Shown: piece after piece, positions 1-13,918 of the stretch
How the letters are laid out: each line of letters begins with the position of its first letter
Numbering within the stretch: position 1 is the first letter of the stretch
Assembly: GCA_008694505.1 (NCBI GenBank)
Contig: VZDJ01007753.1
Span: forward strand, 22,734,786 to 22,798,785
From: Cyanoderma ruficeps
Lineage: Eukaryota > Chordata > Aves > Passeriformes > Timaliidae
Direction of reading: 5' to 3'
Length of the DNA: 64,000 nt
Position numbers and translations under genes: made by a program
The notes under the pieces: model-generated
Told to the model about the DNA's origin: nothing
Database searches by the model: none
Seen by the model: the letters and a program-made list of their open reading frames with translations, nothing else

Positions 1-3000
1 AAAATAAAATAAAGGAATTCCTCAACTAATCTGCCAATGCTTTACTGTTATATAGCAAATAAAGCAAGATGAATAGGGTGCAGTAAAGAACAAGCTGGTA
101 AGCACTTATCTGTGCAGCCATGGGGTGGCTGGAGACCACAGAAGGATGACCAAATCTTAGGTGCCACTTTCTACTCCCAAAGATATCTCTGTATATTGAA
201 TTACAATCACTGAACAAAATGCAGAAGCAGAAACATGACAGGATTCAAGGTAGACAAAAACTGTGCTGGAAGGCAGGGTCCAAAAAAGATAGGATTTCTG
301 TATGTTATTGGCTACTCTGTAGATCCTTGGAGAACCTGTAGGGGTTTCTTGACCACCTCTCCAAAGCAACTGATGTTCCTAATGCGTTGTACCAGAACAT
401 CCAGGTAAATCATGATACTATTTGCCATGTCTTGTACATTTCAAGTATCAATCTGCAAAGTAGTCAGTTCTACAGTTGCACACATCCTCCCACATTTTCC
501 ATCTTTCCCATCTGAGCACTAGTCAGCTAACTTGCTATAATGGCATTAAACCTTCACTACTTGGGAAATATCCCAATTAAGGTAAATTTTGTTCTCATTT
601 ATTTTCATGCTACCCATGTACCAAAGGAGGACCCTAATATAGCTAACAGAAAAAAAAATTGTATTGGTAGGCAAAGTAAAATGGAGAATTAATTCCACAA
701 ACTGAGTAAGAAGCACTTGAGAAGTTAGAATATCTTCTATATTTTCTTGAAAGTAATACTGGAGTTATTTTTAAACATATTCATTAATAACTTCTTATTT
801 ATTATGCACATGCATAAAAGTGAGAATAAGAGTTATCCTGTTAAAATCAATAGGAGTACTCCTGTGATTAAAATTTCATTTATGCTGAAATAGGGCCTTA
901 CATTCTACATACACTTCCATTCAATATGTGCATATTGTGAATATTAAATAATGTTAAATTACTCCCTTTTTCATAATAGAATCAGCCTGACAGTTACAAT
1001 GTTCAAGCACTAAGCAGCACATATTACAATGGCAGCTCCCTATCACGCAGTAATTTTCTTCTTTTTAATATTCTTGAAATTTAGCTCTCACAAGGAGGTG
1101 AAATGATTCTGTCTTTGAAAAGTAATTTGGCTTTAGACTTTACATCTAGTCAGTAAGACTCTACCCTCTCATGTATCAATGTCTTTGAGTATAACAATGA
1201 GTTTGTTGAGACTTCTGCTTCTCGGTTCTCTTAAGGAGCAGAACGAGGATGGAGAAATTAGTTCATCCTAGATTCCCATTTGAGAATAATAAATGAGGCC
1301 ACCATCTCCACCTTGACCACCACTGCGCAACCCTCTCTTTTGTTTCTACAGCAGTGGAGTGGAAGTTTGGAAGAAGGACAAGAAGACAAACAATTTTGTC
1401 TTTCACTTTCCATTACATACTGGTTGCTCTGGTTTTCTTCCTGGGCTTAAAGAATACTAAATATGAGGGTACAAGTAGAGATCTTCACTGTATTCTTCTT
1501 GGGCACCATGACAGGTCTAAGGTCTCCTTAATTATTTAATGAAGTTAGGAGTCCATGGACTTAGGAAGTGAAAGAAAGAATTGCATGACTAGTGGTAGAG
1601 CTAGTAGATACTAAATACCACACACCTTGCTTTCATTGAATTTCACTACCATGATTTAGGCAAAGGAAGGGAGGCCACTGACAGTTCCCGAACACCGGTC
1701 TTTTAGGAATTAGGTATTGGGGCAGACAATAAGCTCAGAAATTCTGGGACAGGGTCAGACCTTGTGTCTTTTTGCTGGAGGTGTCAGGATCTGTGTGCAA
1801 TCTGCCCAGATTTCCATGGATGTCCCATGGCTAATTAAAACCCCTCTACTCCTCAGGGTATGATTTTCTACCTTCTGAAAGGCAAAACACAAACGTGAAA
1901 TTATTGCAGTCCTGCCACCTGAGGGTTAGTAACTGTATTCCTGTAACTCAAAACCAGATTTTATCTGTAAAGAATCTGGATTTGGAAGGAAAGATGCACT
2001 AAAAGAAAGAGAAAGGATCAGGCATATCATCTGTGATTCTATCAGTTGTGACTTTTTCTGACTGCTCACAGGAATGTCACAGTAAACAGCAATCCAAAGA
2101 GAATAATAGATAACTAAACATTAAAGATAGAAAAGTCCATTTTGAAAAGACTGTTTTGTGGTAATGCATTATTATATATTAGGCAATCTATTGTTTCCCC
2201 ATCTTATTTTAAGTTTTTCTCTGAATCTGCATCCTTCATAGATTTTTATTTAACAGATCTAAGATTATTCAATCTGCTTTATCAGATAATAGAACAATTC
2301 TGTAATTAACATCCTTCTCTGAAAAGATGACTTCACTGGACTTAAGAAATGCTTAATTATATTTGGTTTAGATTGGGTTAAAAATACAGATTAACTTATG
2401 AAATGAAACACTCATGGTTAGAAACTGAACACTGCTTAGGAAATACTGAAAAAGTAAATACTTGCATTTATGACTTGTTGTTTGTAGGATTAACAACTCT
2501 TTTAAATACTAGGTTGATTTAGCTGTAACAAGTACATGGATGTAAATATAATAGGACATTCCTAAGGGGAATTGCAATTCTAAAAAAAATTTAAAAATCC
2601 ATATTTACTACAATAAATGTTATGCCAAAAAATTTCATAGCTACCAGAAACATAGAAAATACTATACCCAAAGCTAGAAAACTGTTCCAGTACAAAGCAT
2701 GCCTAATATATAACCTCCCAGATACACAGTATATCCCTAGTAAAGACATAAATTATGGTTGCAAATGAGACCACGAACAAAATTTTGCTCAAGGCATGAA
2801 TCATAAATTCAAACAATAATCATCTCCTGCATGAGGCACAACTACTTTGTTTACTTCTTATATCCTGTTTCCTAAACATGAAGATGAAAGTAGGTCAAGT
2901 AAATTTAGCATCTTTTCACATGAAGTATGTTATGATAGCGGGTGGCACAGCCTAATTTACAATTACATGAGTTTACATGAATATGAAAATATGTGTTTTC

Positions 3001-3427
3001 ACTGTGCTGTGTCATTACACATATTGACATTTTACTCACAATGACACAGAATCATAGAAAACACCCAAGATTTGGAGAAGGGAGGGAGCAGAAAGGGAGA
3101 GAAATATTTACCACTGTAGGAGCCTGAATGAAATATTGATGTATTAGGAAACAACTTCATATGAGGTTGAATGTTATTTTTATAACTGCTTGTAGGTATG
3201 TTTATGCAGTGGGTTACAAGGGAAGAAGAGGGAAACTGAGAAACCACTATTTTATTTACTTTCTAAAAAGTTTCAATTTTGTTGCATCTATTAATCAAGT
3301 AAAAGCTTTTCTGAGAAAATTTCAAAATATTATAGCCATGTTTCTTAACATTGTGTCAAAATGCAAAAGAAATGTTAGACCAAAAGTTTTAAACTAAAAT
3401 TTTGTTATTCATCATTTTGCCATGAAG

Positions 3428-3463
3428 TTTCAAGTAGGGTTCATGTATGAAACTTACTTGAAA
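3428..3463. repeat. Near-perfect 36-base hairpin
   Basis: Two 17-base arms (3428-3444 and 3447-3463) face each other across a two-base GT centre. Fifteen of the 17 positions are complementary, and one of the two exceptions would be a G:U pair in RNA. The outer nine pairs (TTTCAAGTA with TACTTGAAA) are perfect. It is too short for a normal microRNA precursor and has no flanking target-site duplication that I can see. It may be a decayed palindromic element or chance. Confidence 0.6.
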
Positions 3464-4097
3464 TAAATAAGCGTTTTGTTTTACTGTAATGATTTTCATT
3501 TATGGAAGGCAGAAGGATTTTGATGTGGACAAAGAACACTATTTCTGGAACAAACAGGTTCAAAAAAGGTTTCTCAGCAGTTGTGAATATCTGGCTGAGA
3601 CATTAGTTTATCAAGACCAGAATATGACTTGTTTTGCTAAACTAAACCTTCTTATTTTTCCAACTTCAATGGAATAAAAGGTACTTCAAGCAGCATAAAT
3701 TCAGTTCTCAACAAAGCATCTTTATCTGTGTATATGGCTGGATGAATAAGCATATTTAATAAAGAAGAGAAGAAGAATGGGAGAAGGTCACATACCAGGA
3801 GTTCTTCCACATAAATCAGAAATTTTATCCATAGAAAGGATTTAACAAAATGCTGGGTTCTAGTATACATTCATATTGTCACAAGTCTGAGTCTAGCAGA
3901 AACTGCAAAAGGAGTGCATTTCTTCTTGAACTATAGGGCTTAAATCTTCAACTCAACAAGGTACTCTGAAATTCACTCATGATCCAGAAACCAAGTCACA
4001 CGTTTGAGGTAAGCATGAGGTGAAATGCTTCGCTGAGGTGCAGGCACTGGCAGCCTGAACTAACAGAGCCTGTCTCCTTAATTGTGCTGAATTCCTG

Positions 4098-4195
4098 AAG
4101 AAACTTGTCTATTTTAAGAGGCATCCCATTCTAATTAGGATTCATTATGATTTGCTGCATTATTTGAATATGACACAGTGTTTGGAAATTTGGAG
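4098..4195. promoter_or_regulatory. Candidate conserved noncoding element (weak)
   Basis: The stretch contains several TAAT/ATTA homeodomain-type cores close together (AATTAGGATTCATTATGATT and neighbours), no CpG, and no simple repeat. This texture is common in vertebrate conserved noncoding elements, but texture alone proves little. No alignment was possible, so this is inference. Confidence 0.18.
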
Positions 4196-5010
4196 TGAAG
4201 TGGGTTTTTGCAGTTGAGACCTCGTCTATAATTTCAACCAAAATCACTCTTTTTCTGTCAAGTTATAAAATTCTAAAACTGGGGAATTATAGCTAAAAGG
4301 GTTTAAGTTAAGAAAAAAAAACAACAAATCTTTTCTTCTAGTTTGATCAGATAATCCCAAATAACTAATGAGAAATGTAACCATATGATTACTGTTTTTA
4401 CTGCAGCAGATGAACTAACACAAAGTTTTGCCGCTTTTAAGACTTACCCAAATATGATGAACCAAAATTTAGTCAGACTCTCTCTATATATTTTAATGAG
4501 TAGATATAATAAGTAGGCTCTGCTACAAAGATAAATAATATTACACAGTTGTTTTATATTTCTAGTGTCCAAGTAACTTGATTTTATAAAGAACAAGTTG
4601 CTGAAATCAGACATGTGATATCCTGTAGTATCTATATTAATGAAGAGAAATTATCCTTAATTTTCATTTGCAATTGTTTTATACATCTATGGCAATTTCA
4701 ACAATTGCTTGTTAATAAAACCCCACCATTTGAATGCTGTACTTTTACTTCTTGTTGCAATAAGACAGCTGAAAACAAGGAGAAACAGCAATAAAAGCTG
4801 AGGAGCCACTACCTTTTTGGACAACATGTTCTTTGCAAATCACCTTTTGGAAATCACAGGTAGTAGTGAAATAGTAAAAGGATACACTCAACATGTGTAT
4901 TCACTGGCTACTACACTGGCCAAAATAAATCATACTTTGTAAGTAGGAGAATTAAATCACTAAATAGTGAATAAAGTAAATCTAAATATATTTACAAAAG
5001 CTGCAGGATG

Positions 5011-5033
5011 CTTCAGTATATATTATACTGAAG
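5011..5033. repeat. Perfect 10-bp inverted repeat, 3-base loop
   Basis: CTTCAGTATA at 5011-5020 is followed by TAT and then its exact reverse complement, TATACTGAAG, at 5024-5033. No surrounding gene suggests a terminator or operator role. It could extrude as a hairpin or be chance in AT-rich DNA. Confidence 0.7.
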
Positions 5034-5570
5034 AATGGCAGGGCATAGTTATTCATCAGCTGCTTGCTATCCCAAGTTATTTGCAAATAAGAATTGACTC
5101 TGAGGCTTTGGAATAAATAATGGTATAGAGTCAGTACCCAACATACAGTTATGTGGTACTCCCAGCATTATCTATTTAGTACCTTGGCAAAATAAATCTC
5201 AGTAAACATGCTTGTCTGAGTTAAGAAAGCCAAAAAAATTGTGAAATGTGTTGGCATTTTTACTGCTACTGACACTTGTTCACTAGTTGCTCACCAAGAT
5301 ACATATTTCAGTCTGACCACTGAAAAGCTTTCAAGGGTGAACAACTTTCAGCCACAGTATAGAATTGTGGCTCTACATTGTTGAAAGCTTATATTTCTCC
5401 TTTGCACTGAGCTTTGCATGTGTTCTAATTCCTGCTCATTCCAGGATACTTCCTAGCTTCACAAATGTCCTCACTGAGAAAAAAATCCAGAAGAAGCAAG
5501 TGCTAGAAGAGCAAAGGTTAAGATTTTCTCCCGTGGAAAACCATAGCAATGACATTTTATGTGTGTGTCC

Positions 5571-5571
5571 N
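5571..5571. other. Ambiguous base (n) before a C-run
   Basis: A single n sits between a GTGTGTGTCC stretch and AACCCCCCC. This is an unresolved base call in or near a simple repeat, not a biological feature. It also interrupts one otherwise open reading frame on the plus strand, which is not regarded as a gene. Confidence 0.95.
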
Positions 5572-6365
5572 AACCCCCCCAAAACATTTGGCTCTCTGCA
5601 GCTGACTTATTGAAGTGCATGTATTCATGCTAAGTACCTTGATATCTAAATTCTTTTTAAGCTTTTGCTTTCAACAGAATACTCAAGTCTACAGCCAAAG
5701 CTGGTCTTGGTCAGTAACACACAAAGACAGACTACTGCAAAAATCTGCTAGTCTGTGCTAAACTGCTGCCAGTTAAGGTGTAATGTCACTCTGGGCGAAG
5801 AAATGTATTCCTTCAGCCAGCTTGCAGATACTCAGGGAGCTTCATATCAGACTTACATAGGTTTGTTTACCAGAGAGAATTCCTTTTTCCTTATTTAACC
5901 CACCAAAAGTAGGCAAGATCTATTTGTGGGTCAATAAAACCCATACAATTTCAAGAAGACATTTTCCCTGTCAGCAGACGAACATTGCACAGTCACAACA
6001 CACCCAAATAACAGTCTTTAGAATGACAATTATAAGGAATGTTTCATTTTGATGATATAAATATGACCAATAAATTTCACATGGCTTCTCCCAAGCTGGT
6101 ATCTTCCCCTGTAATGAAATAAGTAAGAATAGATGAACGATTAACATATTCATAATACATTCCACCTAAGGATCTCAAAACATTTACAAGCCCTTTTCAT
6201 TAAGAATGTACTTCTAGGCATACTTTCAGCATGCATGCATGTTGTTTTTATCTTAAGGGACTTTTCCAGAAAGCTCTCCCTTGTCAGTTAATTACAAAAT
6301 GTGAATTTGAAATTTCCACTATATACTACTCTTTGACATCTTTTCCCCATATCCACTTTTTTTTT

Positions 6366-6383
6366 GGTTGGTTTTTAGGTTGG
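6366..6383 (+). other. Two-tetrad G-quadruplex-type motif
   Basis: The sequence is GGTTGG, a six-base TTTTTA spacer, then GGTTGG, giving four GG pairs with short loops. The GGTTGG arrangement is the one used in the well-known two-tetrad thrombin aptamer fold. It follows a T-run and is followed by another GG pair after TTGATT. Two-tetrad structures are only marginally stable, so function is speculative. Confidence 0.35.
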
Positions 6384-8950
6384 TTGATTGGTAGAGTATT
6401 TTTAAGACCAGGATTCCCGAACGCATTTTGCTGTAAAGGCCAGAATTGTTGTAAAGATATATTCCTTTGCAGGGCAAGAAAGCAGAGGAAGAACTAACAA
6501 GTAAAAGTGACATACCTGACATTAGTTCCAAACAAAAATTTTATTAATTTTAAAACCAAATAAGAGGGTAGGTGGGTTTTAGTTTGTTTGTCTGCTTGCT
6601 TTTTAATCAATAAAAACTGCCTATATTGGCCTAAAATGCCAATACTTTGTGCATTTCTCCTGTACAGAACACAGAACAAGGCAGTTCTTTCCAGTCAAAC
6701 AGAAATGTCAGGTAGGTAGTTATTCCCTGTGCCAAAATTGTGGCAGACTAAACTAACATCTAAGCATTTTTAGGCTGGATTACAAGTGAAAGTTTGTATT
6801 GTTCTATAGTTATTAAATAGAGGTTTTTGAGTAAGCCACGTCCTCAAAATCAAGGTTTAAGTCAGTTGTTAATATGTGAGAAGGTGTTATGCATGAGTAG
6901 CATTTGGGTACTAAGTGTCTAAGAGGTGCCATCAAATCGACAATTGATGCTACTGAATAGCCAATGCAGCTTGATAAAGAAAAATAATAAAATTAATAAA
7001 GGAAGATAGAGAGGAAATATAGAAGAATTGAGCCATGACATATCCAGGGTTTTGTTAATTGCAAAAAGCAAGAACCTATATTTTCAGGAGTTTTTAAGAA
7101 ATATGGGTCAAATAAAAATAATTTCTGAAATATGCATATTTAGAAAATTTCTCAGGACATCTATTTGCTAATAGATCTTTCAATTTACACATTTTGAAAA
7201 AAAAATTACTAGTAGAGTCATCTCATCATTCTTCCCTCCTTTAATCTGTTCAGCAAATATTAATAAAAGTGCAGAGTGCTTCTTCTAAAGTGCAAAGTCT
7301 CACAACTACCCTCACTGAAGTTCTGAGCTTTGAAGAACTCATTTACTTAAACAATAATGAATGAAACCTTGTAACATACTGAGAATTAAGCTAAAGACAG
7401 GAACTGACCTTTAAAATGGCCAAGTGACCAAGCCCTTGGCATGACTGTAGGGGAGTGCAAGCAGTTTTTCCCACAACAGTAGCAGTGGTTATACATCAGG
7501 ATGTTCAAAGTTTGTGTTTAAATCTTTTTTAATCTTCCCTATTTTTAAAGAAATCCCCATGAATTCAGGGAATCTGATTACAATGAAAATTGAAAGTTGT
7601 CTGAAAATCACATTTTAAATAAGTAGTCAGTTTTTGTCACACATGAGTCACCTTCATTACCTGTGTCACTAGCAATTTACAAATCTTTCACACACCTGAA
7701 GCATAATATATCAAACTTTTACTCATATGTGGTTTCTTCTAATGCAAATCTGTCTTCAGTGTAAAACCAAGGCTTCTGTGTTGTAGGTAGAAGGAAGGGT
7801 GAAAAACACCCTACCAACAGATAACCATCTGGCAGATTCCCTTTCTCTCTCTGCTATCTCCATGTGATTTTTATCACTTTAAAAATGTCATTAAGCAAAC
7901 AGAGAAGACCACAAGCAAACCTTTACTTTCACAAAATCATGTTTTATAAACTGTTGAGAAACACTGACATACAATGAAACCCTATTCCCTATATGCCTTC
8001 CTCTTTGTAAATGATTTGTTTCCCCCTCTTCATGTATAAATAAACAGAAATGTGTCTGTATATTTGCCTTGGTTTTTTTCTCTTTCTCCTTTCTTTTTTT
8101 TTCTTTTTTTTAAATTTTATTTGGTCATCATAATCAAGGGCTATTATAGCAATAGATCTTATCTTTAGAATGGCAGTCCCCTTGCACCTTCAGTTCAGAT
8201 TTTTGTTTATGCTTGGCTGCAATTGTGGCTGTTTCTGATAGTTTTAGGTCAGCCATGACAGACTATGGGTGACACTAAATAAACAAGCTGGGAGTCTGTG
8301 ACTAGGAAGGAATGATACCAGTTCTCAGAGTTTGATTTTCTCTGGTTAATCAACAATTTATTCAGAATAACTCACTGTGAAAAGTAACTGTTTGCTAGAC
8401 TACACATATTATGTAAGGTTAAAAAAAAATATTAAACCCCCCTCACAACTCACACAGGCAAGCAGAAAGAACAAATCATGTTCAATCTTGTTTTGGTTAT
8501 AGTAGGCTACAGAATTTATTTGTTTATTTAATTCCTGTTCAGCTATTTCTTCCTGTCCCCTCCCTTCCTTCTCTCAGTTGAATTCCAAGGCAGTAAACTG
8601 ATCTGAACACAGTCTGTCAGGGAGTAGATAGGACACTTCCTTACAGCCTGCTCAAGGGGGATAAAAAATTCAATGACCAATTTACTAACTATACTCATGG
8701 AAGAAGAAGTAGAATTAGCTCCCAAGAGAAGGGGAAAAATATCCCAATCAAATGGGTACCTGTTCCAGTTCTCTTGATTGTACTGTCTGTATTAAAAGGT
8801 TTTTCTTACAACTTCTGTTTCTATAGTCATATCATTATGTCAGTTTCTAAACTCAGTTTTCATTTATTAATTTTTTTAATTGTATTGCTTGCCTCCATGA
8901 TCATGGAGTAAGCCTTTAAGAATGTGTACCCTAAGGCTGAAATGCCAACA

Positions 8951-8975
8951 TAATAATAATAACAATAATAATAAA
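8951..8975. repeat. (TAA)n trinucleotide simple repeat, interrupted
   Basis: Repeated TAA/ATA triplets are interrupted once by AAC. It is a short ordinary microsatellite and a possible polymorphic marker. Confidence 0.85.
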
Positions 8976-11900
8976 ACCCCCTTATTTTTATGCATTTATT
9001 TTTAAATTTCAAGAATTTTAAGTTAGTCTTGTGATTAGGAAGAATATGCAGACTCTTTTAAAGCCTGAGGCTGGTGATGCTGCTACCTGCGATTATGAAT
9101 GTATTATAAATTCTCATTTTTAATATGATGTTTTAAGCTTAAATAATAAAGATTCAAAATTCATGTAAATTACAAGAATAATAATTTATTTTCATGCAAT
9201 TTTCACTTGTTTCAAATTTGGCCCGGAAGTCCAGTGCAGGCTGAGAGTCAGCCATTGAGCTACCTAGGGGCAAGCAGTGTCTCAGTGGAGTTTCCAGTGT
9301 GCAGACATTCCTTTCAGAAACCAAAACATCATATCACGTGTCTTCTTGCAAAACTTGCACAGAGTAGTGAATAGTTAGAAAATGTACTGTACCTAAACTT
9401 CCATAGAAGTGAACTTTCTGAAACTGGATTCCCTGTTATATGCTGGTAAATAAGAAGAAACTTTTAAGAAGAGACACTTTATTTGCACCTGGAAAGATGT
9501 AGGTGTCCTGTTTATAATTCAACTAACATGGCTCACTCAAAGTATGAGTGCGCTAAACTATTTCATAAGCTCACCTTGGTCATAGCATCCTGATGCAACA
9601 TCTAGTAGCTACCCAAACTAAAGCATGGAATTCTATGGAAATAGTGTAAACATGATTTTTCTTGAGCCTTGCCTACTGCCCGAGCCTATCCTGATCCCTT
9701 CGAAAACTAACTACCAGGTTATCAGTGTCCAAGTTTAACATTGCCTAGGGTTGTTTTATTTTTAAATTGTTTCTATATCCACCAAAATCATCTCAGCTAA
9801 GTCTTCAACAACCCAGGCCTTTAGAATCAAACCTTAGCCAGCACTACTATGGTTTAATTAGCAGCGCATTTGCCTCCTGGCCAGATCCAATAAATATGCA
9901 TGTATTGGCACAGCTGCATCTCAGCATGCATACTTAAATTAAAAATGCTTCCTTTGATGCTCTGGCAATCTTGGCATTCATTCACTTTGCCAGAAGCAGT
10001 ATCAAATCACAAAATACTTGTCCAGTCATCATCACAACGTACAATCACGAAAATGTGTTACCAGTTTAGCTGCTCATATTACGTGTGCAGTAACCTGAAA
10101 TTTTTCATGCTCACTGTACAGTTATGGAGAAAGGTGCTCCCATGCTTCTCATGACTGAAATGTATTCCCATATGCCAAATAAGATGATACTGGTCAAACA
10201 ACACCTGTCTTCTATTGAGATTACTTGCACTAATTCATACTGAAAGTGTTATTTTCATAACTAAAGTTGCATCTTCTATTTAAAAGATGCAGAATTAATT
10301 TGTTTTGCTTTCTCCACTTGACATTAGCAGCTGTACGGAACAATGACCTTGCTAGTCACTGATGATGAATTATTAGCTTTTTTCTACCAAAAGAAGGAAA
10401 ATTGAATGTTATACAGACTTTTTAAAGGACACACTGAAAGGTAATAGTATATATTTCTTCCCACTCTTGACCTCTCCACACTAAACTCCACTCTAGTTAC
10501 AGGAGCAGAGGAAGTAATACCTGTAAGACAGACATGTATACTTGTCATAGAAATAGGAATTTCAACCAGCCTGAAATTACTAAAAACACAGCAAGGAATC
10601 TCACAGTAGGTGTGGATGGTAAGGAGTGATCTGAGGAATATTGCAGAAAATTATCAGATCAGGTGTTGCACCAGAATTCAAAACACTTTCTTCTCTTCTT
10701 ACTGAGATATGCTGGGAATTCAATAAATCTCTTCTATAAATACTTAACATGCTTCAAGTCCACAGTAGAAATCCACCAGCTCAAAAATTCTATGTGCTAC
10801 CAAAGAGCATACAGAGAAACTAGATAAAAGGTCACTTTCTCTGTAGATGCTTAAGGTATCCTGTTATTTCTTCTGAAATCTAGCATGGCTGACATTTATT
10901 TTTACACAAGCATCAAATGTGGACAAATAAAATCCTTACAATGAAATTCTTCATCATGCTTATCAGGAATTCTACTTCCAGAGTGGGGAAAAAAAACTTT
11001 ATTGAGACCGTTAGCTGCTTGGAGTTTTTTAAATTAGAACACAACCAAAAGAGAGAAATAAAATTTCTCCTTTCACATTACAATTCTCAACCTACCAAAA
11101 ACAAAACCAGAGGTCACTCTCAATTCATGAAATTAGATCTACTATGGTAAAACCAGAACAAAGAAACGTTTATTGGTCACCACATTCATTAAAACTTATA
11201 ATCAATATCTGTAAAAATATATTTTAAAAAGTGCTGCTCTACCATACTGTTCAACATCTGCTAAATCACTATTGTTTTTTTAAATCTAGTTGTCAACACA
11301 GTTTTGCATATGATTTTGTGCATTCTTAAATATCACCTCTTTGAAAGTTAAAAGTCCATTGGAGAGAAAACCTTTTTGCACGAAGATAGCAGATAGAGAT
11401 TTAGATATATCAAAGATAAAATTGCCAACATTGAATTTTCTCGTGAACATTAAAGGTTATTCTGAGGAAGAAAATGAAAGGTATTATTTTCTGAGAAACA
11501 CAGTTGGACTAGAGACTGAAAACTAAACTTGATTTTTCAGCTCAGTTAAACTTTGGAAGCACCAATGCACACTTTCATGAAATAGAAAGCTTCACAAAGC
11601 TTACATGTGCTGTGTATTATTGTAAATCCAGAACACCTATTTTTAAAAATTGCAAGTGGTCCTATACTGAGTAGCAAAATATTGAATTATGCTGGTATAA
11701 AAATAATCTATAAGCTTCAGGGGAAACACCACGATTTCATGTGCTCAGTTTTGATTTTTTTCTGGTCCAAATTTTCCCCAGAGTCCCAAATGTTAAAATT
11801 CTTTTTGGGAAATTAATTCCCAATTCAGGATCATTAAAATATTTTATTATGATAAAATTGGAGTCTCTTATTAATACAAAACCAGTGTAATACTAAATTT

Positions 11901-13904
11901 TAAACACTATCTTCTCTGATACACAGAAAATTTATTAAATTATAACTAAAAGAGCAAAAGAGAACAATGTTGGCTTCTTTGCAAGAGAACTTATAGGAAA
12001 GAGGTTTGTTCCTCTGAAATTACTAGAAAATGAGTTGAGTTGCACTTTCTGATGGAAAATTTCCAGAGAAAATTTCTCATCCAGGATCAAAACAGGTGCT
12101 TCCTCTGAACTGTATGTTTAGGTTGATTTGCTTGATGCTTTGTTGTTTCTGAATATACAAAATAATAAAAGTAATAATACATTCTTCAGGAATCTCCAGA
12201 AGGGTATTAAATTAAGCTAGCAGCACTGATACTTTTATTTATGTTGAAATAATTAACAATTCCAAGGATATTAATGGTGTATTGTATGGCTATTTTAGAC
12301 TGGGTCAGATGAAAGAAAAAACCTTCTGGTGACTCTTGCTCCTACTAAAATTTAATTACCTTTACTTGCTGACCTCATGTTTTATGTAAAAGTACACTCC
12401 AAAAATGACCTCATAAATGGTTACTAATATAAAGGTAAAGTCTTCCTTTTTTTTCCTACAAACCAGCACAGCATAAACGGTTTTCTTTTTAGTTTTTTTT
12501 AAACTACTTTTGCAAAGTATTCTTATAATAGCTAACATTATATATTCCAGCATTACCTGTGGGACCAACTAACTCTGAATTTAATTGAAGTCAGAATGCC
12601 TCACTTTGACAAGGTCACTTCTTAAAAGGTATCATTGCACAAGATTTTTGATTTTTCTTTTCTGAACTAGCTATAACTTGTAAAATCATCAATGAAGAGT
12701 TATATCTTTGCCATCGAATATTAGTAAAGACAAAAGTGAAAATGTTACCATTAATGGACATAAAAATTATGGATTATGATGATCTGTACTAAATCTGTAA
12801 GGTTGTACGCCACTAGTACAAAAAAATAGAACTGTGGACAAAGAACATCAGTTTTCAGCAGATCCTTAACATTAACTCTTTAATTTTGCAAATTTGGAGA
12901 GTTAGGGTCAAATTCAGCCCCGATTTCACTGTTATCATTGTTGAATGCAGACTGTTGTTTTACCTCCCTAAAACAAGCAGGGGAAATTAATCAGATTAAA
13001 ATATCTGAACAATTTGAATATCAGAATAAAAGATATGACATAATATGTTTTGCCTTCATTTAATCACATTAAAGAAGATAAATGTAAGAGCTAATAAGTA
13101 GGTACTGAAACCAAAAGGTTACAAGATGGAAATGGAAGCATTTTGAAAAATAAAGTATTTATCTGTTCAAACATACTATCAAAGATGAGAAGAATTTTCA
13201 ACACCTCAAAAATATTACCAAAATTCATCTGAAAAAACGCAGCATCTGTAGGAAGTACCCTACAGTCTCAGAAACCAGGAAAATAAAACATTTTACATTG
13301 ATATCAAAGAATCTTTATAAAAGCTTGTTTTGAAAGGGAATATGGAACAATCTCTCCATCTGATATATAAAAGGAAAATCAAAGATGTTTTGAATTTTCT
13401 GCAATTTTTTTTACAGTTCTCTCTTTTTATATTACTTCTTTTGTTCATTTTAGCAATGGAAAGGAAAAGAAAGAGAAAAGGAAGAATAAGTGGGAAATAA
13501 AGTAAATCAAATTAAAGACTGCGGGGAAATACATTTAATACAATTGCTTTTCTGAAAATGTAGCATAAAATACAACATTTTTTAGACTAGATTTATAGTT
13601 AGATTTAAAAACAGAGTGATAATTCAGAATTCCAGCAAATGACAAAGAGAAACAAATTTCCTAGCTATTTTACTAGAAGAAATATGATGAAGAAATAATC
13701 CCCTGGGAAGGTGTTTTCTGAAAGTCAAAGAAAAAATTTTAATATTTTCCTTTCTGATGAGTTTATATAACTTGTGAGTGCCTAAATACAGTTTCTGAAA
13801 ACATCTATTATTTTACTAAATTTTACATATAAAAATAGACCAAAGAGGCAAACAGTACCATCAAAAACTAGAAACCTCATTTAATGGACATCTCTCTGTG
13901 GCAC

Positions 13905-13918
13905 TTTTTTTTTTTTTT
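13905..13918. repeat. T14 homopolymer
   Basis: Fourteen consecutive T follow GGCAC. No element that would explain it as a reverse-strand poly-A tail was recognised on either side. Confidence 0.9.

Noticed and set aside
26..369. Overlapping minus-strand open frames of 63 and 70 codons at the left edge
   Set aside because: They are short, in AT-rich sequence, overlap each other in different frames and resemble no known protein.
3044..3085. ACACAGAATCATAGAAAACACCC, resembling the reverse CR1 3' end
   Set aside because: Only about a dozen bases match the CR1 terminal repeat; the GGTTTGGGTTGGAAGG-type continuation is not convincingly present.
5365..5613. 82-codon plus-strand frame with a hydrophobic N-terminal part
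   Set aside because: It contains the ambiguous base and runs into a GT/C simple repeat, with no homology. The hydrophobic start is not enough to claim a signal peptide.
8115..8131. 17-base word TTTTATTTGGTCATCAT shared with 55400-55416
   Set aside because: A single short shared AT-rich word with unrelated flanks is close to chance expectation for a 64-kb window.
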